Assembly (NCBI GenBank): GCA_964020085.1
Contig: CAXHUQ010000354.1
Coordinates: 62,001-126,000, forward strand
DNA from: Micromussa lordhowensis
Lineage: Eukaryota; Cnidaria; Anthozoa; Scleractinia; Lobophylliidae
DNA: 64,000 bases
Direction of reading: 5' to 3'
Shown: piece by piece, positions 23,840-34,720 of the stretch
Numbering within the stretch: the first letter of the stretch is position 1
Layout: every line of letters begins with the position of its first letter
Notes under the pieces: generated by a model
The model's database searches: none
Told to the model about the DNA's origin: nothing
What the model saw: only the letters and a program-made list of their open reading frames with translations
Program-made: the position numbers and the translations under genes

Positions 23840-24150
23840 TCGCGTGCTCTTCAAGGATGGTTCGGCGTAAAAACTTGAACTGGTTTAAGCTTTATCCCGA
23901 ACTTGTTTCAAAGACGGAGGTAAAGGTATTTACATACTTCTGGTCAAACAAGACGACCCGCGACTTTTAATTCCCGTTACATGACGCCTTTGTCTCTAGT
24001 TTCCTCCCTATCTTCAATCACATAATCCGCTGCAACTTCGTCGTTTTCTAAAATACATGGCGGGGACAGGAATGAAAATATTTTTGGAGTTTATTTTTCG
24101 TTTGAAAGTTCTTTTTGCTTTACCCAGTGAAATGAGTGCAGCCGGATAGG
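23840..24150 (+). pseudogene. Degenerate inverted copy of PPP2R3C first exon and promoter (copy B)
   Basis: This is a longer version of the block at 6545-6755. It includes TTAATTCCCGTTACATGACGCC and the ATGGCGGGGACAGGAATGAAAATATTTTT leader block that matches the minus strand of 1232-1264, and it ends with AGTGAAATGAGTGCAGCCGGATAGG. The same TAG replaces the tryptophan codon as in copy A, so that mutation predates the A/B duplication. Confidence 0.7.
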
Positions 24151-24824
24151 TAGAAATATTGTAGCCTGCGAGCAGGCTCTTAGTGGAGAAAAAAGTGTCC
24201 TTCATTCGTGCCACGCGAAGAGTTAATTATTAATTAGGTCCGGTAACGTTTGCGAGAAATTTATTTGGCAGGAAGCGACTAAATATATATCATACGGAAC
24301 TTTATTGCTGGTAGAATAACAATATTGTACACTATTTGTTGGTAAAGATAAAGGAAACAAAAGCCATGTGTTTCAGAGGGTAAAAATAGTGTAGCAGGTA
24401 AACCAAGTAAAATGTTTCGTTGAAATGAAACCTTGAGGTTCCACAGTTCGTTCTTCAGTTATCAGGACAGCTATACTAAATTAAAAGCGGTCTACATTTT
24501 CATTCGTATCAGCTACTTTGTCAATGTTATGACGAAATTCATGATCAATAACAGGACAGACGCATGAAAAACTGACGTCAATTTGTTAAACTGATGTGAA
24601 GAGATCCATGTAATGTCTGTGACGGGTTGTGGCTAAATTATGAATTTTTTGAATCCTCGCGCACGTGACACAGCCAAAGAAACCACACGGTTCCCTGTAC
24701 AGCAATAAAGCAATTTTATCAGTATGGAGTTTCTCGGACTGAATCTCGGATGCATCTTGAACGGTTGAAGAATTAAGCGCGCCAGAAGAGACGTCCTTTT
24801 ACCTCGCCCTACATAGGGTACGTT

Positions 24825-25003
24825 TCATTTTATTTCATCATCAACTATTATCTGTTCGTCTCTCAGTTCCACAATCTTATCACAGTCTTCTATGGTTTTA
24901 AGTCGATGTGCGATAGTGATAACTGTTGAGGTTTTGAGTTTTTCTCGGATTGTTTGGTGTATGATTTGTTCAGTTCTGGGATCTACATGAGCAGTCGGCT
25001 TGT
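24825..25003 (-). pseudogene. ABCC4-like last-exon fragment
   Basis: Minus-strand translation gives [20 protein letters not shown] and then the [20 protein letters not shown] block, nearly identical to residues 1241-1290 of the intact transporter (Walker-B-proximal to H-loop). It is preceded directly by unrelated sequence (GTGTACCGTAAC) that in copy A lies 770 bp upstream, so Walker A and the signature motif are deleted. The C terminus reads VDDEIK then stop, unlike [12 protein letters not shown] in copy A. It cannot make a functional domain. Confidence 0.85.
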
Positions 25004-25390
25004 GTACCGTAACTATTACGGGGTTTAAAAGTCGCAAAAATTAATCAGGTTCTTTAACATGGGAAGGTTAAATTTTTTTCACAATGAGGAGGCTTTATTT
25101 CGGTTACAATACTTTTTTAATGACTTTTTTTAATGACTTTCAAACTTCAAGGAATTGGGACATTTCCTGTCAACCATGTAATTCAATGCCAAAGACGAAG
25201 GAAAGTTTAGAACCGTCATCATACGAGTCACATTGTAATTTCGCAGAGAACCAAAATTGTCTAATACGATTCCAGACGGCCATTTCTTGCCACACTACGC
25301 TAACGTATGGAGTTACATTTGTTTTAAATGAGCAGGCCTTATACCAAGAAAAAGAATGCTATGTAAATCATTTCCTTACCATTGTTGTGG

Positions 25391-25907
25391 TAAGGAAATT
25401 GTTGCGCATCCCTGTGCATTCTTTTCTAACTTGATACTGGTCAGTAGCTTAAACACCTCATATACACAGGATGCCAGTTAAAAAGAACAATTTTCAAGCT
25501 TGCTTCAGGGCAAGCTGTCATTGTTATCTACTATTCCAAAGTCATTCTCACTACCCCCCCCCCCCTCCCACAAGAAGAGGTGGGCCAAGCATGCTCTGCC
25601 CACAACGGTGGGATGATGGTTAATGTGGAATATAAACCTGTTAGTCTTTTTAGGTTCCGTGCTCTCAATTTATTTCCTGTATCTCAGGGGGAGGGGCGGG
25701 AGGACTTTCAAATGATTACTTGATTGCGTGACACGGCTGCGCGTGCAGGCGCACGTGTACTCTGCACTCTGCACGTGCTGGCCATTGTTACGTCGAGTAA
25801 TCAAAGGTTGGTCTCAGAATCAGAGAACAGTCACAAGAAATTAGATGCAGTGAAATTTGGCATTTACGGTTGACTTTCTCAATCCGACTGAAACACAAAG
25901 TATCAAG
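25391..25907 (+). promoter_or_regulatory. 5' flank of the coiled-coil gene
   Basis: The interval between the end of segment B and the start codon at 25908. It has a poly-C run (about 25553-25567), a GC-box-like stretch GGGGGAGGGGCGGGAGG at about 25687, and two E-box-like CACGTG sites at about 25752 and 25774 within 160 bp of the ATG. These are plausible promoter elements by sequence and position only. Confidence 0.35.
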
Positions 25908-27455
25908 ATGGCTACTATCCAAGAAGGTACAGTAAATTTCGGCCTTTTTTTGCGCCACTTATGTTCTCGTCTTAGTATTTTCATAAACAGAATACCTTCT
26001 TGATTCGCGGGATGTTGGTTCTCTTAACTAAGGAAGTCGCGATTTTTTTCCTCAGTGAATTTTCCAGTTTTGGAAACCGCAGAGTCTTTACCAAGTCAGG
26101 TAAGCTAAGTTTATAGAGTTTGTTGGTCAGACCAGTGAAATCGCGATGTGTTTTACGCATGAAACTTGAGCTTACTCAGTGGAATCCGCTACGGGTGGAA
26201 TTTAGCCTAGATAGACTAAACCAACATTCCGAAATTCCAATAAGATCAGGATAGAGAACCCACATGAAAACCAGCTAAGGCTGATGTGGCATCCTCTCTA
26301 AATATTGTAATTTATGCTTAGCGCTCAAGTTTTACTGATTAAATATAACGCTTGGCATGGAAATATTGGGAGGCGCGGTGGCCTCATGGTTAGTGCGCTC
26401 GACTCCGGAGCGAGCTGTCCGGGTTCGAGCCCTGGCCGGGGACAGTGTGTTGTGTTCTTGGGCAAGACACTTTACTCTCACAGTGCCTCTCTCCACCCAG
26501 GTGAATAAATGGGTACCTGCGGATTGTTGGGGAAACCTGACAAAATTGCGATGGACTAGCATCCCGTCCAGGGGAAGTAGAAATACTTCTAGCCGCTTCA
26601 TGCAACAGAAACCGGGATAAGCTCCGGCAGCTATGAGCCAGCCTTGGCTCCAAGGCTTCACTTGGCATGGAAATGTTCTTGTGCCGCTCTTTGGTGCTCT
26701 TAAAAACGTTCCCTTTTATTAGTTAGAACCTTTCAATTCAGATACACTTATCTATTGTTGAATACACTATTAAATTCTTTCGTCGGGTATCTTAAACTTC
26801 CAAACTGGCCGGTTGAGAAGGCTTGTTTGAAACTTACGTACACTGGATTTCCAGAATGGAACCTCTTCGATTTTGAAATTACTGGCGCGATTACTCCCTG
26901 AATCGAATTGTATGAAAACCCGACTGAACTGAAGGAGAATGACCAAATCTATCCGATGGCTAGCCAAAATATGACTTATTTTAACTCGGTGTTTCAATGT
27001 TATCTTGCATTAACCTCAGGTGTTGGAAGAGATAACAACTACAGGCTCCCGTCAACCATCAAGGCAGAATCTGCAAATGCAAAACACGTAAGTAAAAATA
27101 TCCATTTCAATCAAGATAGTTTTTTTCTTTCAAAGTCAGTATAATAAGTGCTTTTTCCCTATAAAGGTACGGTAAAACGGGCAACATTTTTCTTCAACTT
27201 GCCTCGCAGCATTGTTGCATTGCAAGTTGAAACCCTCTTTTGCGCGTATTACCACGGGTTGTGACCAACTTGTCTTGCAACTAAATACAGTGTTGCAAGT
27301 TGAGGCAACATGTTGCACAAAGTAGACTCGAGTTCTACTTTCTGAAACAAAGTTTAGTTTTGCTGCTCGTATTACCACTGAAGCTTCAACTTGTCTCGCA
27401 ACAAATTTAAATTCAACGCTTGTGATTGGTTTTCGCGAAGCCCAACAATACGGCA

Positions 27456-27518
<63 letters not shown>

Positions 27519-30500
27519 CATGGCGGACCGTGAAGACAGTACAGCCTGTATTCGAAGTACACCAGTAGTAAACTCTCAGAAATTAAGGTGGCCGAACACA
27601 GTTTTCAAGTGCCTATGTCTAATTCACCATAACTTTTAAACTATCTGTGTTAATTTTCTCTATAATTCAATGCAGTGTATTGATGGCTTTAGTCTTTTAT
27701 TACAAAGATATGCTAGAAAAAGTAATGATGCAAAGAACCCAGCAATTTTCAGGTTTTGTTTGTTACCGAAAGAACCCAGTTAAATGCAACGCATGCGCAT
27801 TTGCTCGAAAAATTGAGACCGATTGCTTTAGCAGAAACATGCCGATATCTAACGATCCAGTCGTTAGAATTTCAAGAAATTTGGCAGAAAAATAGATCAG
27901 AGACCACGTGAATGATCTATCAAAAAAATCCGAATTTTGACATAGGGGATTTTTAATAATACAGAAAACGATTAACGGTGAATTACGAAAATCGCCTATG
28001 TCAAAATTTTATTAGAACCGTGTTGACAAAAGGGATTTAATATCAATTCTTAGAGTGCCAAATATAAAAACAATCTAACGACTGGATCCTTTTTAAATAA
28101 ACAAAAACCATTATTTAAGCCTTGTTTTTAACCAGCCCCATTGCCATGGCAACAGCACACACCCTAGTCAAAATGTGAGAATAAATACTTCTGTAATCAA
28201 CCTTGACTCTTGCAAAAAATGGGTGCCAAAGCATAAATAGCGCGGGTGTTGAGTAAATAAAATGATCGCTCTACTGACGGCATGTTTGTGAAATCCTTGT
28301 GCACGTGTTAAATATTGCATCAGCAAAAGCACGTGCGAAAACTGTGTTCGGCCACCTTAACTGAATCATCACTTTGCTCTGTACAAAGACCTCGAGGGTT
28401 ATCATAGTCTTGTGGACACCTCGCTTGTCCCTTCAAAACAAGCAGAAAAAAGAAAAAGGGTTGGAAGAACTGCCGCAAAAATACAACTTTTCGTCTAGCT
28501 ATCTGAAACGAAACTGAACTTCATACTGAGTGAACATTGCTGGCAACGGGAAAATTAAGAAAAAATGAAGGCCAGAAGTCGAAGTGGAAGTTCTTCGAAA
28601 CGCTAAATTATATGAATGAAGGAGCCATCTTTAATTACACACGATTGACCAATTGTACGTATAAATTCCGCAGACTTGCAACACTGTATTTTGTTGCGAG
28701 ACAAGTTGGCCACAAACGTGGTAATACGTGCAACAGATGGTTCAACTTGCAATGCAACAATGTTGCGAGACAAGTTGAACAAAAATGTTGCCCGTATTAC
28801 CGTGCCTTAACTGACACTTTTCTTTAAAATGTTCATTTCCTTTTGACGTTTTTTTTTTGCGGAAATGCTTCCAAGACGCTTAAGGGCTCGCAGCTTTTAA
28901 AAAAATGCAACAACACCACGAAAGAAAGTGAGAAATAAAGACAAGGAAGAACCACATCTATTAACTATGGAAGAACATGCATGTTGACAAATCCTAAAGA
29001 AATAATTTGATAGCTAACTTAAAGAAGAAACTACCCTCTTACTTTAAGCCGGAAGGAATGAGCTTAAAATTACTAACTACAAAAATTAAACTTGATTTTT
29101 TATTGGCCACAGAACGTTTACGCACCAGCAAGTAGAAGTGCGGTATTATCGATGCGAGGTAGGTTTATTGTAGTACAGAGAAACTGTATTTAACTTGTAT
29201 CAAACATGAGACTATAAAGAGAAAACATTCTGAATCTGTGACAGAACTCGCACTATGATTGTTAGCTAGTACAGTCTTCACACGCCGTTTCTGGAGAGTA
29301 ACTTCATACGCTAGGGGTTTACTAAAAAGAAAGAGAGTGATTCCGAATGATAAAATCAGCTTTTAAAAAAGCTCAACCGACTTTGAGTTGTTAAAGGCAA
29401 ATTGGACCGCCGTAGCGAATTCGTAAAGCTGACGTATTCGAGCGTTTGCCCTTTATTCTGGCGAAGACCTAATACTCGATACGTCAGCTTAATCTCTCTA
29501 CGACGGTTAACTTCAAGATGATAAATAACGAAGTGCCTGTTTAATTTAGCCCGCCGACGCAACACAACATTGTCTTTACAAACTGACAACTATCAGAGCT
29601 GGTTATCATGGTTCAACACTGTATGTTCTCTTGTTCAGCAATTTATATTCCTTAGCATTGCTTTTTGAAAAGCCTTAACGCTCATTCAGTTTCTTTCTTC
29701 CGGCGTTGCTGTTGCCGTTTTTTCTATTTAGGGAGCGATATACCATACACAAGAGCAGAGAAAGTAAGTTTGTTTTCTAGTAAATCCGTTACTAATATGA
29801 ACAAACAAAACAGTGTGTTTTTTAGTTTTACAAGAAAAGAAGAGCAGGGTTTATTTTCCCGTAAGTCGATAAGTTACGATTACTTCTAAAAAAAATATTT
29901 TCTCATCCTATACCCTTTGAGTAGCAAAGCGGGATACATGAAAATTTAAAAATGTTTACCTAAAAGCTTCTATTCAAAACACAGATCTGTGAGACTGAAA
30001 AAAAGTTGGCACAGATTATCAATGCACTGACTTGAGACAAAATGGACGCTATATACTGGCCATGACTTCAAATACTTGCTGTGAATTAAATGTTTGGCTT
30101 CTCATCTGGTACAAAAAAACACCTTGCACATCATTCTTCCTGTTACAGCTTACTCCAATGCAGCATTTTATTTCTCTTCGCAGTCCTGGTAATCTTACAA
30201 TGCTAGAGCACGAAACGGTTGCCAAACTTCAAAGCGAAGTTGCGGAACTCAGGGCTGAGAAAGCGCAGCTCGAAGATAAATGTTTCTCTCAAGAGGTGGA
30301 AATAGAACTAACTCAGACAAACACTGAACAGGTGGGGACAACCGCGAACTTCATTGAGTAGCTACGAAGATAATAAATGTATTTGCACACTGTTAAAAGT
30401 CACTAGTCATTAACTTCTCTGCTAACTTGTTCTTCTTTCTGTTCTCGGTGAAGCTGGAAGCCCAAATAAGATCGATGGCATTGTAAGTATAAGTCCACAT

Positions 30501-33500
30501 ATCTTATTTCTCTGTGTATTATGTATTGGTATTTTGTAATTCTGTTGATCCCAAATTATTTACTAGGCTCTTTGAAGGCCTAATCCGGCTTTGTAGTTTG
30601 TTAGTAAGGAGACACACGGTACGAAGTGAACTCATTAAATGTGTTTTCCGTTGTTTTAACAGAGACTTCGCAGCGCAGAAAGCTGCTTTGGAAGGCGAGG
30701 TAACTATACTTGCTTTACATTTTTTTCTCTTTTCCTGCGGAGTAGCTCATGCTCAGACCATGTGTTGTGAAGATGAAGTCGTAAAACGATTTCTACAAGC
30801 CGGTGCTTTACCTGTTTACCAATAGTTTTCTCTATACATTTTCTAGATAAACGAGTACAAGCGCTCCCTGGATGAAAAGAAGCGCTCGCTCAAGAAAGTT
30901 ACGACTAAGTAAGTAAAAGCTAAATTGAAATTTCTGTATCAATTGGTCTCAGCTAATCCACGTACATTTATACTTCTTGGATAACTTGCCAACTTAAAAT
31001 TATGGAATATTTCTTTTGGGTTCAAAGAGTCAAAATGTATTTTTCTTGCTCAGTTACTTTATAAAATACCTGGAATTTGGGTAATGAAAAGTGTTTTTTC
31101 TAGCGGAATGCAGAAATTATAAGGAAAAACCACATATCATGTACGGAAGTTCTTATCACGTATGAGGTAATGATTTTGTCTTCCAGGCTGGAAAAGGCCA
31201 AAAAGAACAATAAATGCCTTTCTCAACGTCTTAAGGATCTTAAAAAGAGAAGCATCCGAAGGCAAGAGATTATGAAGGTAAATGTTTTGGCCGACATCAA
31301 CTGTTGATAGCTAAACATTTGAATTACCCATGTCCGCCAACTTAGCTTTCTGCCCTGTTCGGAACAGAGACTACCTTGCATACGGCTGGTGCGACTGAAA
31401 TTTGAATTGACTAATCACGATTCAGCAGACTTGAAGAACTTTACTGTCCTGACGTCAATGAATGTTAACAGGAAGGGCATTGAAATCGGGCAATTTTTCT
31501 CGCTGGAGATGGAATTAAATATTCACCAAAAGGGTTTTACAATTCCAAATCCATATCAGATTGCAAAAAGTGAAAAATATGAAACACTTCGTGTCTCCAA
31601 GCTTCTAATTTGGCTCCAAGAATGGGTCAGCGGAAACTCGCTCGTAGTTAAGTTCGTCGATTCTTCCCAGGTAAGATATTAGTTGTGTTATTCTGAACAA
31701 AATATGCTGTTCTTCGTCAGATTAAACCTGGAATTCTCAAGTTACCTCTTAGAAGAGGCCGAAGCAAGTTTAGTATTGCCTTTATTTTATTATCGTGTGG
31801 TTTTGGTAATACAGCTTGGTTTTGACTGCCGCTCGTTACTGCGGGCTCTGTCGTCGTATGCAAGGCAATTTAAACCTCATTCCCAGACAGCTTGGAAACG
31901 AGGTTATAGCTACTATGTCGCTAACACCAATAGCAGCCATGATATCTCAAAAAAAAGGTTAGCCCTGAAAGCAGACAATGTTTAATTTGTCGGCTACAGA
32001 CCCTTTTATCAGGTAATAGCGGAGCTCCGGCGGCCGAAGGCCGCCAAGCGGAGCCCCATACCCATATTAGGAAACTGAAGGGAACCCATGAACTGATTTT
32101 CTCATGTGTATCATGGCTAGCGGTATTGCTCGTGGGCGCGTACGCACGACGACGACGACGACGGTCGTGGAGTCGCGCAACATGGCGGCCACAATTGACA
32201 TGTAAACCAAAACGAGGCTTCAGTTTTCGCGGGCTTTCCTTGTAGGTTGACAGAGCACATGTACCCTTGGTTTAAAGCGTCCTTTGGACATCCATGTTGC
32301 AGTCAATTGACACCTGTCAAAACAAGGAATCCGCTGACCAGTATCACGTGACCATATCGCGGGCTCAAGTTCAGGGCTCATCGAGGTCACGTGTTTTTTT
32401 AAAGTTGACCGCTGCCCAAGTGCTGCTTTTTTCGATCAGATCGCGGGCTCATGTCAGGATTAACTTGCTGTAAACAGCGTAGGGTTGGTAGGAAGCCGGT
32501 TAACGCTAACCCAGGATTAAAATTTAACCGAATTATAACCTTTTCTTTTGTACAAAGTTTTTTCACTGCTTTTGTTTTGCGTATTTTGCTTTCATTAAAA
32601 TTCAAAACACAAAAACAATATACAGAAAATCTCACCGCAAAGTTACAAAACTCAAATCAAAATTCTACTTTATCCTCGGCTAGTTTGATCGGGCTCTGAA
32701 CAACCCGGCCCAGGAGCTACGCTTTTAGGCTGGCCTAAATCTATATATTAAGAATATTGCAAAGTGAGGTCTTGATACTCAATGAGATTCTCACAAATAC
32801 TTGTAAAAGCTTTAGAGCTTTCAAATTATAGTCTGCAATTTCTTTCTTGTTGTTTTAGGCTAACCAAGAGAGTGAACTTGGTGAAATGGAAGGGTAAGTA
32901 CATTTTCGCTGTGTAAAATAAAATTAACTCATTAAATTCGCCACCAATTTACAGATAAGGGAACTCAATTGTCTCAAATATCATTTCGTATAGTCATGTT
33001 CAGGGTTTCGCCTTGAAGCGTTGAGAGAAAAGAGTTTTAGCGGAGCGCTCGAGCGGAGCCCCATATCTCAGAAAATTTGGTAACCTATCGATGTAAAAAA
33101 AAAATGGTTGCCACGTGTCTGACTGTCCGAACGTACAGACGGACCAAAGTTTAAAACGGACGGACCAAAATTAAACCGACAGTTTAAACAAGTAATATAA
33201 ATTGCTTTGTTGATGTGACTCACACAACAGACTGTTCTACAGTTTCGTCTTCCAATACTTACAAAGCCTCCCGTGTAACAACTTTGTGTAACAATTTCGA
33301 CGAATATAACATTGGTGTTTTCTTTTTTATGTTTTAGGACCATCGAGACACTCAAGCAGGAGGTAAGAAGCTTGTCAAAATTTCATCGCTTTTTTCATTT
33401 GTTTTTGTAAATTTTGTTTTCCTTTTGTCTATGACAGCCTCATGACTAAACTTAATTTTTTGTGATTGAGTACAAAAAAAAGTTGTAAAATATCAAAAAC

Positions 33501-34264
33501 TCAAAACACTGTTTCATTACGTACATTTCCAAATTTTGAGAAGAGAGTTTGACAAAGTTGTCGGTCTTAGGAAATTTGATAAAACACCTTTTTGAGTTTT
33601 TTTTTTTCAATTTCAAGAAAAGCTAAAATAATATAGTAAAATTCCATGCTTATCGTGATCCAATATTGAAGCAATAGTCATATTTATTTGTTTAAACGAA
33701 AGAGCAAGGAAGGAGATGGAAGCGTCACATCAAATAAGAATGTGACAACAGATAAGAGCACGATATTGGATTAGAGCGTGACAGTCAGGTAGAAGAATGT
33801 GACAACATATAAAAGTGTGACAAGATAGCAAGAATGCGTGACCACGTAAGAGTGCGGTGACAAGATAGCTAGTCTACTCTGGATATAGACTAACGCAAAA
33901 ATAAATGTCGCCAGCCCCCTAGGGACAAGGACCCATCTAATAAAAATCTGCCATATATGTCATAAAATTCAATAGACCGTTTTCGATATATTAAAATTCA
34001 GGTTGGCAGTGAGGCTTAGAGGACACAAACAAAGGAATGCCATGTTTATTCACTTCTTTTGTGTGTCCTCTAAGCCTCACTATCAAGCTGAATTTTAATA
34101 TATCGAAAGTGGCCTTTTGGTCATTTTCGTTTTTGTAATCTTTAATTCTTTAGAATGAGAAACTGCAGAACGAACTGGTCAGTGGCTTCATTGGACGCTA
34201 TAGAAAAACCAAGAGGTTTTGCCGACGCGTCATTGACGCACTTCGCGGCCGAGCCGCACAATAA
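25908..34264 (+). CDS. 222-aa coiled-coil protein, 11 short exons, unrecognised family
   Basis: Exons: 25908-25926, 26056-26099, 27020-27087, 30184-30331, 30454-30482, 30663-30699, 30847-30908, 31187-31277, 32859-32893, 33338-33362, 34154-34264. All introns are GT-AG, all phases agree, and the total is 669 bp (222 codons plus stop). The start ATG has a good context (CAAGATGG). Residues 1-43 are polar and probably disordered (MATIQEVNFPVLETAESLPS...). Residues about 50-190 are heptad-rich and highly charged (KLQSEVAELRAEKAQLEDK; LEKAKKNNKCLSQRLKDLKK). The C-terminal 35 residues are basic (GRYRKTKRFCRRV). There are no membrane or signal segments. The role is unknown; a structural or scaffold coiled coil is likely. 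The join between exons 3 and 4 crosses a 3.1-kb transposon-filled intron and is supported by phase only, so a missed exon there is possible; exons 4-11 are the firmest part. Confidence 0.75.
26365..26660 (+). mobile_element. tRNA-derived SINE with perfect 14-bp target duplication
   Basis: The 296-bp element is bounded by CTTGGCATGGAAAT at 26351-26364 and again at 26661-26674. The head has a tRNA-like A box (TGGCCTCATGGTTAGTGCG) and a perfect B box (GGTTCGAGCCC), giving an internal RNA polymerase III promoter. The body shares TTCTTGGGCAAGACACTTTA and CCTCTCTCCACCCAGGTG with the older copies at 3053 and 21877. It ends in AGCCAGCCTTGGCTCCAAGG without a poly(A) tail. The exact duplication implies recent LINE-assisted insertion, into intron 2 of the coiled-coil gene. 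Confidence 0.9.
27456..27513 (+). repeat. (ATA)n microsatellite
   Basis: About 19 uninterrupted ATA/TAA triplets. It produces a spurious poly-isoleucine reading frame. It lies inside the long-TIR element. Confidence 0.95.
27583..28360. mobile_element. Nested 780-bp MITE flanked by TTAA
   Basis: TTAA at 27583-27586 and 28357-28360 bounds inverted termini GGTGGCCGAACACAGTTTTC (20 of 20 identical on the opposite strand at the right). It sits inside the element at 27166-28806, so it is younger. No coding capacity. The terminal GGTGGC resembles the MITE cluster at 48.7-49.3 kb (TTAAGGTGGCT), suggesting related families. Confidence 0.85.
28861..30183 (+). other. Remaining part of intron 3
   Basis: Non-coding apart from the Penelope-like inverted fragment at 29385-29530. 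No exon with matching phase was found between 28807 and the exon 4 acceptor at 30183. Confidence 0.4.
29385..29530. mobile_element. Two Penelope-like terminal fragments in inverted orientation
   Basis: The minus strand of about 29385-29460 reads GGGCAAACGCTCGAATACGTCAGCTTTACGAATTCGC..., and the plus strand of about 29460-29525 reads CGAAGACCTAATACTCGATACGTCAGCTTAATCTCTCTACGACGG. Both match the Penelope 3' block at 36850-36910 (GGGCTAACGCTCGAAACGTCAGCTTCCGAATCTC...). The two copies meet head to head and form an imperfect palindrome. Confidence 0.6.
32000..32470. repeat. Unclassified intronic repeat in intron 8
   Basis: Begins with the GC-rich self-complementary block GGAGCTCCGGCGGCCGAAGG-CCGCC-AAGCGGAGCCCCATA. 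A shortened version recurs at 33038-33066 (GCGGAGCGCTCGAGCGGAGCCCCATA) in the next intron, and the interval includes a (GAC)n run near 32148. This looks like a dispersed repeat; boundaries are not resolved. Confidence 0.45.
33703..33865 (+). repeat. Degenerate short tandem repeat
   Basis: Recurrent GTGACAA-ATA-AAGA-TG words at 20-35 bp spacing (AATGTGACAACAGATAAGAG, AATGTGACAACATATAAAAG, GTGACAAGATAGCAAGAATG). Degenerate minisatellite in the last intron of the coiled-coil gene. Confidence 0.55.
33975..34114. mobile_element. Foldback MITE in the last intron of the coiled-coil gene
   Basis: GTTTTCGATATATTAAAATT... AGTGAGGCTTAGAGGACACA on the left has its near-exact complement ending at about 34114. 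It lies only 40 bp upstream of the last-exon acceptor (34152-34153). Confidence 0.75.
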
Positions 34265-34720
34265 CTTGGACGCACTTCGGGGGGGGGGGGAGGGGGGAGG
34301 GTAAGGGATTATTTTATTTTATCTTATTTTTAAGTTCAATTTAATTATGACTCGAAATAACTTTCACGCGCTTCAGGGGGGAGGGAGGGGGGTATTTTCT
34401 TTGGTTTTATTTTTAAGTTTAATTCAGTAATACCTGCCCTGTGCATGCTTAAGAAAGAATATGGCTCTAAATAGCTTTTACACACTTTTGGAGGGGTAGG
34501 GAGGGATTATTTTATCATTTTGATTTGATTTTAAATTTGATTCAATGCTAACACCTAGAATCGGCCCTGTGCATGCTTAAGAAATAATATGACAGAAAAT
34601 AATTTTCAGCAACTTTAGGAAGGGGGGAAGAGTTACTTTCGTTTCTTTTATTTTTAAGTTCAATTCTACTGACATGATAACGCTTAGAATCGGCCGTGTG
34701 CATGTTTAATAAGGAATAAC
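34265..34720 (+). repeat. Minisatellite of about four 100-130-bp units
   Basis: Each unit has a G-rich block (GGGGGGAGGGAGGGG-type), TTATTTTTAAGTT(C/T)AATT, and GCCCTGTGCATGCTTAAGAAA. Unit starts are near 34265, 34360, 34471 and 34601. It begins immediately after the stop codon of the coiled-coil gene and so may form part of its 3' UTR. Confidence 0.75.

Larger units (their letters stand above)
20175..25390. repeat. Segmental duplication, copy B (broken ABCC 3' end)
   Basis: A direct-orientation partner of 1447-8723, lying 5' of the transporter gene. Relative to A it lacks the two transposons and tandem unit at 4071-6290 and about 770 bp of the ABCC last exon and intron (7587-8354). It keeps a longer SINE copy. 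The right border is at 25390, 11 bp into the homologue of ABCC exon 5, where the sequence forms a short inverted repeat (CCTTACCA...TGGTAAGG). Confidence 0.85.
27166..28806. mobile_element. 1.6-kb long-TIR element in intron 3 of the coiled-coil gene
   Basis: The left end GGTACGGTAAAACGGGCAAC is matched in reverse complement at the right end (GGCACGGTAATACGGGCAAC). The inverted arms extend about 130-250 bp as repeated TTGCAAGTTGAA / CTTGTCTCGCAACA motifs. Flanks are TAAA on the left and TTAA on the right, possibly a decayed TTAA duplication. It has no transposase and contains a nested element (27583-28360) and an (ATA)n microsatellite. Confidence 0.75.

Noticed and set aside
26375..26445. Possible tRNA gene
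   Set aside because: A and B boxes are present, but the sequence does not fold as a complete tRNA and is followed by the SINE body with a target duplication.
26332..26668. Several overlapping ORFs on both strands of 80-110 aa
   Set aside because: They fall within the SINE at 26365-26660 and read through its tRNA-like head; no protein function.
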